Of a stretch of DNA of 64,000 bases, positions 1-7,007 are shown one piece after another. The notes under the pieces were generated by a model. The model was not told where the DNA came from. It was given only the letters and a program-made list of their open reading frames with translations, and ran no database searches. Origin of the DNA: DTLC01 sp964555645 (lineage in GTDB: Bacteria; Verrucomicrobiota; Verrucomicrobiia; Limisphaerales; DTLC01); assembly GCA_964555645.1 (NCBI GenBank), contig CAZKTA010000015.1, positions 1 to 64,000 of the forward strand, in the 5' to 3' direction. The number at the start of each line of letters is the position of its first letter. Position 1 is the stretch's first letter. Both the position numbers and the translations under genes were made by a program.

Positions 1-235
1 CCGCGCGCACCTCAAGGAGCAACTGGTTTTCCCGCTGGCTGATTTGCTCGACACTCACCGCTTGCGCCTGCGCCAATGGTTGGCCCGAACCCTGACGGAA
101 CTGCGCGCTGCGTTTCACGCCCGCGCCGGCCTGTTCCGACCGCAATTGGAATCCCGGGCACCCCCAGCCGGTGCGGAAACTGACGCCACGCGCGTGGCTG
201 CCGATCTCGACCGACTCCGCGCCTGGCCGGGTTGA
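1..235 (+). CDS. C-terminal end of an unidentified protein (5' partial)
   Basis: An open frame enters at the window edge (frame 2) and stops with TGA at 233-235, giving about 77 residues. It is rich in Leu, Arg and Ala and predicted helical, with phrases such as LKEQLVFPLADLL and FHARAGLFRPQLE, and ends in a short low-complexity tail. The pattern of long amphipathic helices ending in a RPQLE-like stretch recalls the C-terminal helical stalk of bacterial dynamin-like GTPases, but the GTPase part lies outside the window, so this is only a guess. Codon use and GC content match the three genes that follow. It is followed by about 157 bases before the next gene. Confidence 0.45.
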   Translation, partial: RAHLKEQLVFPLADLLDTHRLRLRQWLARTLTELRAAFHARAGLFRPQLESRAPPAGAETDATRVAADLDRLRAWPG

Positions 236-392
236 GAAGAGGATTTTGTGGGCAACCTTGCTCGTTTGGCGGCCTTGCTTGGGGGCGGCAGGGGTGTAAA
301 GTGTGCTTGGGCAATGGAGTTTGCCCGCCGCGCGGCGAACCGTCCCGGTTCTTCGGGACTGATGACTCCTGCCGAACAAACGGTTGTGAGTT

Positions 393-1508
393 ATGAAGCT
401 GCTCATCGTTTCCGACATCCACGGCAACTGGCCGGCGCTGCAAGCCGTGCTGAAGGCCGAGCCGGATGCTGACGAAATCCTCTGCTTGGGCGACCTCGTC
501 AATTATGGCCCGCAACCCGTCGAGTGCGTGCGCTGGGCGATGGAAAGCCTTGGCCCGGAATGGTTGGTCCAAGGCAACCATGACCGCGCCGTGGGCCGGA
601 ATGAAGACCCGCATTGCGCCGGGCCTTACCAACCGCTGGCCGCGGCCACGCAGGTAGTAAGCGCGCGGTTGTTGTCGGAGGAGATGAAGCAGTTCCTGGC
701 CGGATTGGAGCCCCTGCAACGCTTCCAGTTGGGCGAAGCTGTGTTTATGGTCTGTCACGCCGTGCCCTCGGAACCGCTTTACCGGTATCTCCCGGCGTCG
801 AGTCCAATGCCATTGTGGGAATCGGAAGTCCGGGGCGCCGGTTATCCCGATTTCCTGTTACTGGGGCACACGCACGAACCGTTGCAAACCCGCGTTCGCA
901 AGACGCTTGTGGTCAACCCGGGCAGCGTCGGCCAACCTAAGCACGGCGACGCCCGGGCCGCTTACGCGCTATGGCAGGATGGAAAGGTCACGTTGCGTCG
1001 CGTCGCGTACGACGTCGAGGAAACCATCCGTGCCTACAACGGCCTGGGGTTGGATTCGCAAACGGTCGAAGCCCTGGCCGAAATCCTGCGCACGGGCGGA
1101 CACGCAACCCAAGATCAGACGGCCGAAGAGTTGTGGCAGGCGTTCCATCGCAAGCACCCGGACAAGCTGGAGACGATGTTTTACCTCCAAAAGCTTCTCG
1201 ACCGGCGCATCGGCGTGGACACCGACAAGCTGACCGATACCGACCGCCCACAGTGGGTGTTGAATTATTGTCGGGCATTGATCCGGGAAACGGCCGAGCT
1301 GACCGACTGTGCGCCGTGGAAATGGTGGACCTATTATCAGAAATTTGACAAACAACACGCCCGAGCCAGGATCCCCAACCTGTTCCACATGGTTGTTTCC
1401 GTGGCGCAGGTGTTGGGGATCCGCACCCGACGAATTGTTCGGCCTTTTCACCAAGAAGCACCGGCTACGCCTGTCGCCCCAGGAAGCCGGCAGCCCGGTC
1501 AAGAATGA
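393..1508 (+). CDS. Calcineurin-like metallophosphoesterase fused to an all-alpha dUTPase/MazG-like domain
   Basis: Residues 1-205 form a YfcE/MJ0936-type metallophosphoesterase. The metal ligands are all visible: D8 and H10 (SDIHGN), D34 (GDLVNYG), N62-H63 (GNHD), H122 and the GHTH pair H159/H161. Such enzymes hydrolyse phosphodiesters or phosphomonoesters in the cytoplasm; the substrate is not predictable. Residues 255-345 do not belong to that fold. They read like a dimeric dUTPase / all-alpha NTP pyrophosphatase: LQKLLDRRIG, then the acidic helix RETAELTD directly before WKWW. The second acidic helix, expected as E-x-x-D-I-x-H-F, is ARIPNLFHM, so its metal-binding acids appear lost and nucleotide hydrolysis by this half is doubtful. 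The 3' end overlaps the next start by 4 bases (ATGA), indicating translational coupling. The phosphoesterase call is firm; the fusion partner is my family recognition and is less certain. Confidence 0.85.
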   Translation: MKLLIVSDIHGNWPALQAVLKAEPDADEILCLGDLVNYGPQPVECVRWAMESLGPEWLVQGNHDRAVGRNEDPHCAGPYQPLAAATQVVSARLLSEEMKQFLAGLEPLQRFQLGEAVFMVCHAVPSEPLYRYLPASSPMPLWESEVRGAGYPDFLLLGHTHEPLQTRVRKTLVVNPGSVGQPKHGDARAAYALWQDGKVTLRRVAYDVEETIRAYNGLGLDSQTVEALAEILRTGGHATQDQTAEELWQAFHRKHPDKLETMFYLQKLLDRRIGVDTDKLTDTDRPQWVLNYCRALIRETAELTDCAPWKWWTYYQKFDKQHARARIPNLFHMVVSVAQVLGIRTRRIVRPFHQEAPATPVAPGSRQPGQE

Positions 1509-2500
1509 AACCGATCACCTGCACATCTAAAACGGCCGATTTGAGCCTTACGATTGACGATCCACGCACTGCGGAAAAGCAGGGGACGCACATAAATCCC
1601 AAAGATGGTTCGGTGCTGCGACTCATCCCCGCAGGCGAATTCATCATGGGTTCGACTCTGGAGCAGATTGAGGCGGCGCGGCTCATTGACATCGGGGGGC
1701 ACGAATTTATGTTGCTGGACGAGTTGCCGCAGTTCCGCGTGTTTGTGCCGGATTTCTACATCGCCGAGTGCACGGTGACCAACGAGCAGTTCGCCCGCTT
1801 TCTCAACGAGACTCAACCCTCACCCGACAAACTCAAACGCCTTGCCCCGGCGTTGGAGCATATCAAAGTTCCGAGGACCATGCGCGCCTCGCCTGTTGTG
1901 ACGGACGCGTCGTCCGCCGTTCATAGCGATGTTTCCGACGGGACATCGGAAACCGCACGCGATGCGCGCGCGCTCCCACGGGATATTTATCAAGTCGTCC
2001 CCGGCTTCGAGCGGCATCCGGTGGTTCACGTCTCTTGGTTTGGCGCGGAAGCCTATTGCCGCTGGGCCGGATTGCGTTTGCCGACTGAAATCGAGTGGGA
2101 AAAGGCCGCGCGAGGCACGGACGGACGGCTCTATCCGTGGGGCAACGAATGGCGCGACGACGTTTTACGCTGGCACAACACGGCGCACAGCGGCGAAACC
2201 ACCGCGCCGGTGGACGCTTACCCGCAAGGCCGGTCGCCATACGGCATTTTCCAGATGGCCGGCAACGTGGATGAGTGGTGTGCGGACTGGTATCAGTGGG
2301 ATGTTTATCGCCGGTATGTCACGGGGGATTTACGCCCGCCGCTGACCGGCGAGAAGCGCGTGGTCCGGGGTGGCACGTGTTTGGGCTGGCAGAAAATCCG
2401 TTTCCGCTGTGCTCATCGGCGTGGCAACGACCCGGAGCTGGTGAACATCCACTACACCGGCATCCGCTGTGCGGCTGATGCACCGCCGCCAAGGCCATGA
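1505..2500 (+). CDS. Formylglycine-generating-enzyme/SUMF1-type protein
   Basis: 331 residues. The FGE-sulfatase fold begins near residue 37 with RLIPAGEFIMGS, continues with VTNEQFARFLN, HPVVHVSWFGAEAYCRWAG, RLPTEIEWEKAARG, YPWGNEW and MAGNVDEWCADWY, and ends with RVVRGGTCLG and TGIRCA. Members of the fold include formylglycine-generating enzymes, EgtB-like sulfoxide synthases and many non-enzymatic or regulatory proteins. The paired Cys of true formylglycine-generating enzymes near the RGGS region is not present; only one Cys (RGGTC) is seen, so sulfatase activation is unlikely. An insertion of about 50 residues (roughly 110-160) separates the first and second motifs. No signal peptide is visible, so it is probably cytoplasmic. 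It overlaps both neighbours by 4 bases, pointing to one operon with the phosphoesterase and the zinc-ribbon protein. Confidence 0.85.
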   Translation: MKPITCTSKTADLSLTIDDPRTAEKQGTHINPKDGSVLRLIPAGEFIMGSTLEQIEAARLIDIGGHEFMLLDELPQFRVFVPDFYIAECTVTNEQFARFLNETQPSPDKLKRLAPALEHIKVPRTMRASPVVTDASSAVHSDVSDGTSETARDARALPRDIYQVVPGFERHPVVHVSWFGAEAYCRWAGLRLPTEIEWEKAARGTDGRLYPWGNEWRDDVLRWHNTAHSGETTAPVDAYPQGRSPYGIFQMAGNVDEWCADWYQWDVYRRYVTGDLRPPLTGEKRVVRGGTCLGWQKIRFRCAHRRGNDPELVNIHYTGIRCAADAPPPRP

Positions 2501-2904
2501 CTTTCTACTGCACAAGCTGCTGGGCGGAAGTCGGGGAGTCGGCAACGATTTGTCCCAAATGCGGCGACGACATCGCCGCCCGACAAGCCCGGGCAAATTA
2601 CGTGGAAAAGCTGATTGCCGCGCTGGAACACCCGGAGCCCACGACGCCCATCCGCGCAGCGTGGATACTGAGTGAACGCCGCGAACGAACCGCAGTCGAG
2701 CCGCTCTGCCGACTGGTCCGCGACTCGGCGGACGCATTCATTGTGGAAGCCGCAGTTGAAGCTCTGGGCAAGATTGGCGACAGGCGGGCGCTGGCCGTGC
2801 TTGAATCTGCCACCCAGCATCCGAGTCCGAGAGTGCGGCAAAAAGCGGCGCAGGCGCTGGCGGCTGTCGCGTCTGCAAACGGAAACGGATCCATCACGGC
2901 ATGA
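2497..2904 (+). CDS. Zinc-ribbon plus HEAT-repeat protein
   Basis: 135 residues. The N-terminus has a four-Cys zinc ribbon: C5-x2-C8 and, after a short loop, CPKC (about 19-22). From about residue 34 to 125 the protein is helical with three HEAT/PBS-lyase-type repeats, recognisable in RAAWILSERRERTAVEPLC, VEAAVEALGKIGDRRALAVL and RVRQKAAQALAAV. Such proteins usually act as small scaffolds; no enzymatic residues are visible. The start overlaps the FGE-type gene by 4 bases (ATGA) and the frame ends just before a decayed transporter gene. It is the third gene of the compact plus-strand operon, and its product may bridge the other two, which is inference only. Confidence 0.8.
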   Translation: MTFYCTSCWAEVGESATICPKCGDDIAARQARANYVEKLIAALEHPEPTTPIRAAWILSERRERTAVEPLCRLVRDSADAFIVEAAVEALGKIGDRRALAVLESATQHPSPRVRQKAAQALAAVASANGNGSITA

Positions 2905-2908
2905 ACGC

Positions 2909-3330
2909 ATGAGAAGCACCGGACTAACGGAGAGCTTGGATGACAACAGCCCCGGTGGACAGCATCCCCCGCACTGGCTGAACCGCACGGTGCTGTGCAT
3001 CGGGCTGGCCAGCTTGTTCAGCGACTGGTCGCATGAAATTGGTACAACCGTTCTCCTGGCGTTTCGCGCCACGTTGGGCATGGCCGCGGCGTGGCTGGGT
3101 CGGGGCGTGCGCACGCCGGTGCGCGAGGCCATGCTGGCGTCCGCGGTCATGCCCGAAACATACGAGCGGCCTTTGGGTTCGAGCGGATGATTCGTCCTCC
3201 GCAGTAACCCCGCTACGGTGGGTGAATGGACACGCTGGGGGCAATCGTCACCCGGCCACCGCGGTCGTGCTGCCGGCCGCAGTAAATCATCATTACCCGG
3301 CGCTGTTTATGCTGACGCTGATTCAATCTT
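2909..3330 (+). pseudogene. Decayed MFS transporter remnant
   Basis: From the ATG at 2909 the frame reads an MFS-like N-terminus (NRTVLCIGLASLFSDWSHEI, then TTVLLAFRATLG) and then jumps straight into AAAWLGRGVRTPVREAML, a motif that normally lies about 80-90 residues further on. An in-frame deletion has therefore removed two or three membrane helices. At about 3165-3190 a one-base shift breaks PETYERPLG; the expected FGFERM continues in another frame. Stop codons follow, and around 3240-3330 a further frame still reads PATAVVLPAAVNHHYPALFM, the next MFS segment. With at least one deletion, two frame changes and stops it cannot make a transporter. It begins 5 bases after the zinc-ribbon gene and may once have been the last gene of that operon. 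Confidence 0.8.
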
Positions 3331-3535
3331 GCCTTGAAGTAGGGCAAAATCTGCCTTCCCGTTGCTCCGCAAAAACCCTGAAAATTCGCGCTTGCCGAGG
3401 CGGGACGAGAGACCTTAAATCTTCACCGTTCCCAACAACGCGGTATGTAACACCAAACACAAAACAGATTTGCGGCTTCGGCTCTTAATTGCATCGAAAC
3501 AGGCAATTTCACGGAAAGGCCATCAGTTTTCGAGA

Positions 3536-3555
3536 CACGCCCAGAAATGGGCGTG
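3536..3555. repeat. Perfect 8-bp hairpin with GAAA loop
   Basis: CACGCCCA (3536-3543) and TGGGCGTG (3548-3555) are exact reverse complements separated by GAAA. As plus-strand RNA this is a stable stem capped by a GNRA-type tetraloop. There is no T-run after it, so it is not a standard intrinsic terminator. Confidence 0.7.
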
Positions 3556-3624
3556 CCCGAAAGCGCTTCTTTCCGGGTATGCCTGTGCCTGATGCGGAGG
3601 TGGGTGAGCAGGACACGCCCCTGC

Positions 3625-3697
3625 AGTTTTCAGCGCGGCGGTTTTAATCGTGATGCATCGCCAAAGCGCGGGGAAACAGCGACGAAAGCTGAAAACT
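3625..3697. repeat. 10-bp inverted repeat spanning 73 bases
   Basis: AGTTTTCAGC (3625-3634) pairs exactly with GCTGAAAACT (3688-3697). The enclosed 53 bases hold further short GC-rich complementary pieces, so the unit could fold as a multibranched RNA. No known RNA family is recognised. Confidence 0.45.
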
Positions 3698-3850
3698 ATG
3701 GAACCAGGACAATATCGTGCAAGGCAGCTTGTTTGGATACTGTGAACCGTTGGGTAGATGGTGACTCCGGTGTGGTGAAGTTGAAGGTGCTTAGTGCTGC
3801 AAGGAGCAAACAGCTACAACATACGCTCCAGAGCCTTTACTCAAGTGCAC

Positions 3851-3887
3851 CTGTCTGGGGTCTTCGGACCTGAAGACCCCCAGACAG
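3851..3887. repeat. 15-bp near-perfect hairpin
   Basis: CTGTCTGGGGTCTTC (3851-3865) pairs with GAAGACCCCCAGACAG (3872-3887) across the loop GGACCT; the only flaw is one extra C in the right arm. It lies outside any gene, about 150 bases left of the transposase remnant. Confidence 0.7.
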
Positions 3888-4009
3888 CCGGTTACCGCCC
3901 AAACTTGCTCCAGGCTGGCCAACCTACGGCCCCAGTCGGGTATGGCTTCAGACCAATGCAACTGCGCTACTTTGAACTATATCGTATGAAACCGGACCGC
4001 TAACTATTA

Positions 4010-5010
4010 CGCCTGAAACTGGTCGCTTACGCGCGCGCTCACAGCACTAAGGCTGGCTGCGCGCGCCCCGCAGGCGCGGGGCTGCTCTCGCAACACTGTG
4101 CGCAAATGGCTGCGCCGGTACCGTTCCGGCACACCCAGCTTACTGCTGGCTTAGTCCACACGGCCGCAGCACTGCCCGCACAAGGTCTCATCTACCGTCG
4201 ATGGCCCGCTGGTGCGGCTGCGACGCCAGAGCGGCTTTGGCGCTCAACGGCTCAAACGCGAGTTCCGTGTGCTTTGTGGCACCAGCGCCATCGCTCACAT
4301 CCTGCGCGCCCACCGATTGGTGCGGCAGCGCAAACCTAAGCGCAAGACTAAAGGTTGCCTGCGTGCACTCAAAGCCCAATGGCGCTTGTTCTGTCAGGTA
4401 GTGGAAGTACCTGCAGGACATTCCCCGTTACTGGCCGCAGAAGCAGTGCTTAGGGCTGACACGGTTCCAGTACACTGTGCGTGAGCCAGTGAGCGGGTTG
4501 TGCTTTGTTGGCTATGCCGATGAGTTGTCCAAAAGCTACGCTGTGTTGTTGGCCGAACAGCTCTATGTGCACCTGGCCCGGCACGGTGTGGACCTACGGG
4601 AAGTGGAATTGCAGACTGACAACGGCACAGAGTTTCTGGAGGATGTGCATCAGCGCGGGTTACCAAGCACTGTGCTGGCATGGAGCAGCTGGCATCACTA
4701 CATCCCGCCAAAGGCATACAGCTGGCAAAGCCATGTCGAGACGGTGCATTGGTTGGTCGAAGAAGAGTTCTTTGACCGAGAGACATTTGGCAGTCTGCAG
4801 CAGTTCTGGGCCAAGATAACCATCTACTGGTGGTACTTCGACCTGGCGCGACCGAATCGTGGCAAGGACAGGCTGGGGCCGGTGCAGATTCTGCGTATGC
4901 GCGAGCCGAACCTGGACCCGGCAATAGCTGCTTGGTGTTCAATTTGGCCTATGTGCGCTGCTGCGCCAATCTACCGCTCCCAACAGGGGGCACCATCTAC
5001 CCAGCTATAC
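4010..5010 (+). pseudogene. IS481-like transposase remnant
   Basis: Pieces of a DDE transposase of the IS481 type are spread over several frames. A helix-turn-helix piece reads NTVRKWLRRYRSG at about 4092-4130. A second piece (4212-4395) reads LRRQSGFGAQRLKREF and SAIAHILRAHRLVRQRK. The core domain begins near 4400 (KYLQDIPRYWPQKQ) after a frameshift that has destroyed the first catalytic Asp region, then runs on through QTDNGTEF (second Asp), the HVETVH segment (Glu) and FDLARPNRGKDRLGPVQIL. The C-terminus falls apart after about 4930. At 3987-4025 the sequence GAAACCGGACCGC...CCTGAAACTGGTC may be the left end of the element; I could not find a matching right end, so the element is probably truncated by the cupin gene side. 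Confidence 0.8.
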
Positions 5011-5400
5011 CTAAACTATCAGACAAACGGGAACCGAGTCGGGCTGGGTCGGGTCATATTTCTCTGTGTTAAAACACGCTAGTAGCATGAAGTCTTTGCC
5101 TGTGTTTTTGAACGCATGTGGGGTACCGGGTGGAAAAGTGAATCGAAGGGCTTTATGAGCAGGTACCTCAATATCACGGTCCGCCCCAGCCAAACGGAAT
5201 CGGACGAGTGCTGGACCGAGCACAACCACAATTTCAGTTCCACGTCTATGGTAATGGTTACCCCTAACGCAGCCTTGCGCTGTGAGCACCAGATGCACAT
5301 TTTGTTGGCTGGGAACGATGTGCCCCGGGATCGGCTCGAAAACAACGCCACGCGCATCAATGGAAACCTCAACCGGTTCAATTACTACCTCGTTTTGCAC
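5011..5400 (-). CDS. Small cupin protein of the WxcM/FdtA/CapF-tail type
   Basis: About 129 residues from a GTG at 5400. The frame is open further to a TTG at 5445, but that longer start lies inside a perfect hairpin, so the shorter form is preferred. The cupin signature is GCVRGNHYHRRGTEIVVVLG (His, His and Glu ligands) followed by FPPGTPHAFKN, MLLACFN and a DPTQPD tail. Relatives are dTDP-keto-hexose isomerases and the C-terminal cupin of CapF-type sugar reductases, so a role in making or modifying a nucleotide sugar for the EPS is likely. The protein is short and lacks a reductase domain, so it cannot be the whole CapF. It lies downstream of the response-regulator gene and is the left-most gene of the island. 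Confidence 0.7.
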   Translation of the reverse strand: MQNEVVIEPVEVSIDARGVVFEPIPGHIVPSQQNVHLVLTAQGCVRGNHYHRRGTEIVVVLGPALVRFRLAGADRDIEVPAHKALRFTFPPGTPHAFKNTGKDFMLLACFNTEKYDPTQPDSVPVCLIV

Positions 5401-5432
5401 CCGAAAATCTTTAATGAACAGCGCCGAAAAGT

Positions 5433-5459
5433 CAAAGAGCCGCAAAATGCGGCTCTTTG
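5433..5459. terminator. Perfect 12-bp hairpin between response regulator and cupin genes
   Basis: CAAAGAGCCGCA (5433-5444) and TGCGGCTCTTTG (5448-5459) are exact reverse complements with an AAA centre. The stem is GC-rich and flanked by A/T triplets, like a bidirectional intrinsic terminator with a short U-tract. It lies about 180 bases beyond the stop of the response-regulator gene and just upstream of the likely cupin start. It may terminate the PrsT-PrsK-PrsR transcript or fold in the cupin leader. Confidence 0.55.
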
Positions 5460-5636
5460 CATTCCACAGCGTAGGATTTTAATGCGCGCTAGCTTAATCC
5501 CAAAAACGGTTGTGCGCTCAAAAAATCAGCTGTCTCCCGAAGGTACCCGACCGACTCAGCGTTGCCCACTAATCACCTTCCGCATTACAGGAAAACCATA
5601 CACCGAAGTAATCGGGGCAAAGAAGCTTTTTACCGA

Positions 5637-7007
5637 TCAGCCTTCGTCAGGCTCGGGTCGTTGGATACTGTACTTGGCCATAAGCTCGTACAGAGTCGGC
5701 CGGCTGACGTCGAGCTCCTCTGCTGTACGGGCAATTTTCCATTTGTTACGTTCAAGGGCCGCTAGAATTACTTCACGCTCTGCAGTTTCGCGGGCCTGTT
5801 TGAGTGTTCGGCGCGCCAAACCCGACGCATCGCGCGGTAATTCCAAATCAGCCGGCGTAATGTGATTTCCTGAAGCCATGATAACAGCGCGTTTAACTCG
5901 ATTCTCCAGCTCACGCACGTTACCTGGCCAGGGGTAGTTTTCCATGGCACGGATAGCAGCTTCACTGAACCCAACTACCTTTCCTGCGCCGTTGGCAGCG
6001 ATAGCCTTCCTGAGAAATGCATTCGCTAGCAAGGGAATATCGCCCGGACGATCCCGCAGCGGCGGCATACGAATCACAACAACAGCAAGCCGGTAATAGA
6101 GGTCTTCGCGAAACAGACCGGATTCCATTGCTTTCTTCAGATCCGAGTTGGTCGCGGCTATTATTCGAGTGTCAACATTGATCTGTGTGCGGCCGCCGAC
6201 ACGCTCGATAAGTTGGTCTTGGAGGAACCGCAAAAGTTTGACCTGTAAGGTGGCAGGTAACTCGCCAATTTCATCTAGGAACAGTGTTCCGCCATGCGCA
6301 GTTTCGATCCGGCCCTTGCGCTGGATATGCGCACCTGTAAAGGCCCCTTTTTCGTGCCCGAACAGTTCGCTTTCGAGCAGCGTCTCAGGGATCGCACTGC
6401 AGTTAATAGCTACAAAAGGTCCACTCGCACGTTTACTCCGCCTATGAATTGCAAGGGCAGCCATTTCTTTGCCGGTGCCACTTTCACCGAGAATAAGCAC
6501 AGGCACATCGGTAGTTGACACCTTCCGTATTGCGTCAAACACGGCTTGCATGGGCGCGCTGTCCCCCAACATACCTTCGAATTCGCCCACTGCAATCTGG
6601 CGTTGGATTTGGTGATATTCGCGCTCTAGCTCGGCAACGTAATATGCGCGTTTGAGAATCAACTTCAGCATATCAACATCAACCGGTTTGCAAAGCAAGT
6701 CGTACGCACCGCACCCGATTGCACGGAGTGCGTTTTCACGTTCGCTTTGTCCGGTGATGATGATCACTTTGGTGGATGAATCTGCTGCAAGCAGTTCGGC
6801 AAGCACCGACAGCCCTTCGTCAGGGTCAGATGGACGCGGTGGTAACCCCAAGTCCAACAACACAACCATCGGCCGCGCTATTGTAAACGCATCGAGTGCA
6901 CCTGCGCGGTCGGCTGCTAGAACCACTTCGTATTCATCATCCAACGCCCATTTAAGTTGAGACCGAATATCTTGGTCGTCATCTACAACTAGCAACACTG
7001 GTTTCAT
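5637..7007 (-). CDS. prsR: PrsR: PEP-CTERM/exosortase sigma-54-dependent response regulator
   Basis: An NtrC-type regulator of about 456 residues (numbering below is from the ATG at 7016). The receiver has D12-D13 and the phosphoacceptor D55 (VVLLDLGLP), plus K110. The AAA+ sigma-54 interaction domain has Walker A GESGTGKE (177-184), GAFTGA (224-229, the sigma-54 contact) and Walker B LFLDEIGE (245-252). A FIS-type helix-turn-helix lies at about 420-447. The order and the ESGLFREDLYYRLAVV-type core fit the PEP-CTERM-box regulator family, and the partner kinase lies directly upstream. GGAGG sits about 10 bases before the second ATG (7007) but only one base before the first (7016), so 7007 is preferred. 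The start overlaps the kinase gene, showing coupling. It should activate sigma-54 promoters of exosortase-substrate or EPS genes. Confidence 0.93.
   Translation of the reverse strand: MKPVLLVVDDDQDIRSQLKWALDDEYEVVLAADRAGALDAFTIARPMVVLLDLGLPPRPSDPDEGLSVLAELLAADSSTKVIIITGQSERENALRAIGCGAYDLLCKPVDVDMLKLILKRAYYVAELEREYHQIQRQIAVGEFEGMLGDSAPMQAVFDAIRKVSTTDVPVLILGESGTGKEMAALAIHRRSKRASGPFVAINCSAIPETLLESELFGHEKGAFTGAHIQRKGRIETAHGGTLFLDEIGELPATLQVKLLRFLQDQLIERVGGRTQINVDTRIIAATNSDLKKAMESGLFREDLYYRLAVVVIRMPPLRDRPGDIPLLANAFLRKAIAANGAGKVVGFSEAAIRAMENYPWPGNVRELENRVKRAVIMASGNHITPADLELPRDASGLARRTLKQARETAEREVILAALERNKWKIARTAEELDVSRPTLYELMAKYSIQRPEPDEG

Larger units (their letters stand above)
3331..4009. other. 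Non-coding stretch with three strong hairpin-forming elements
   Basis: No convincing gene is seen on either strand; the longest frames are short, lack family signals and have no good ribosome binding site. The stretch lies between a dead transporter and a dead transposase and is probably decayed DNA, but it contains three conspicuous inverted repeats annotated separately (3536-3555, 3625-3697 and 3851-3887). Confidence 0.6.

Noticed and set aside
12..758. Long minus-strand frame of 248 codons
   Set aside because: It is antisense to the phosphoesterase gene, has Arg/Pro-rich shadow composition and no family signal.
1505..2500. Genuine sulfatase-activating formylglycine-generating enzyme
   Set aside because: Only one Cys is found near the RGGT motif, whereas the true enzymes have a Cys pair, and no sulfatase gene is nearby.
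5116..5865. Plus-strand frame of 249 codons across cupin and prsR ends
   Set aside because: It runs antisense through two recognisable genes and contains no motif.
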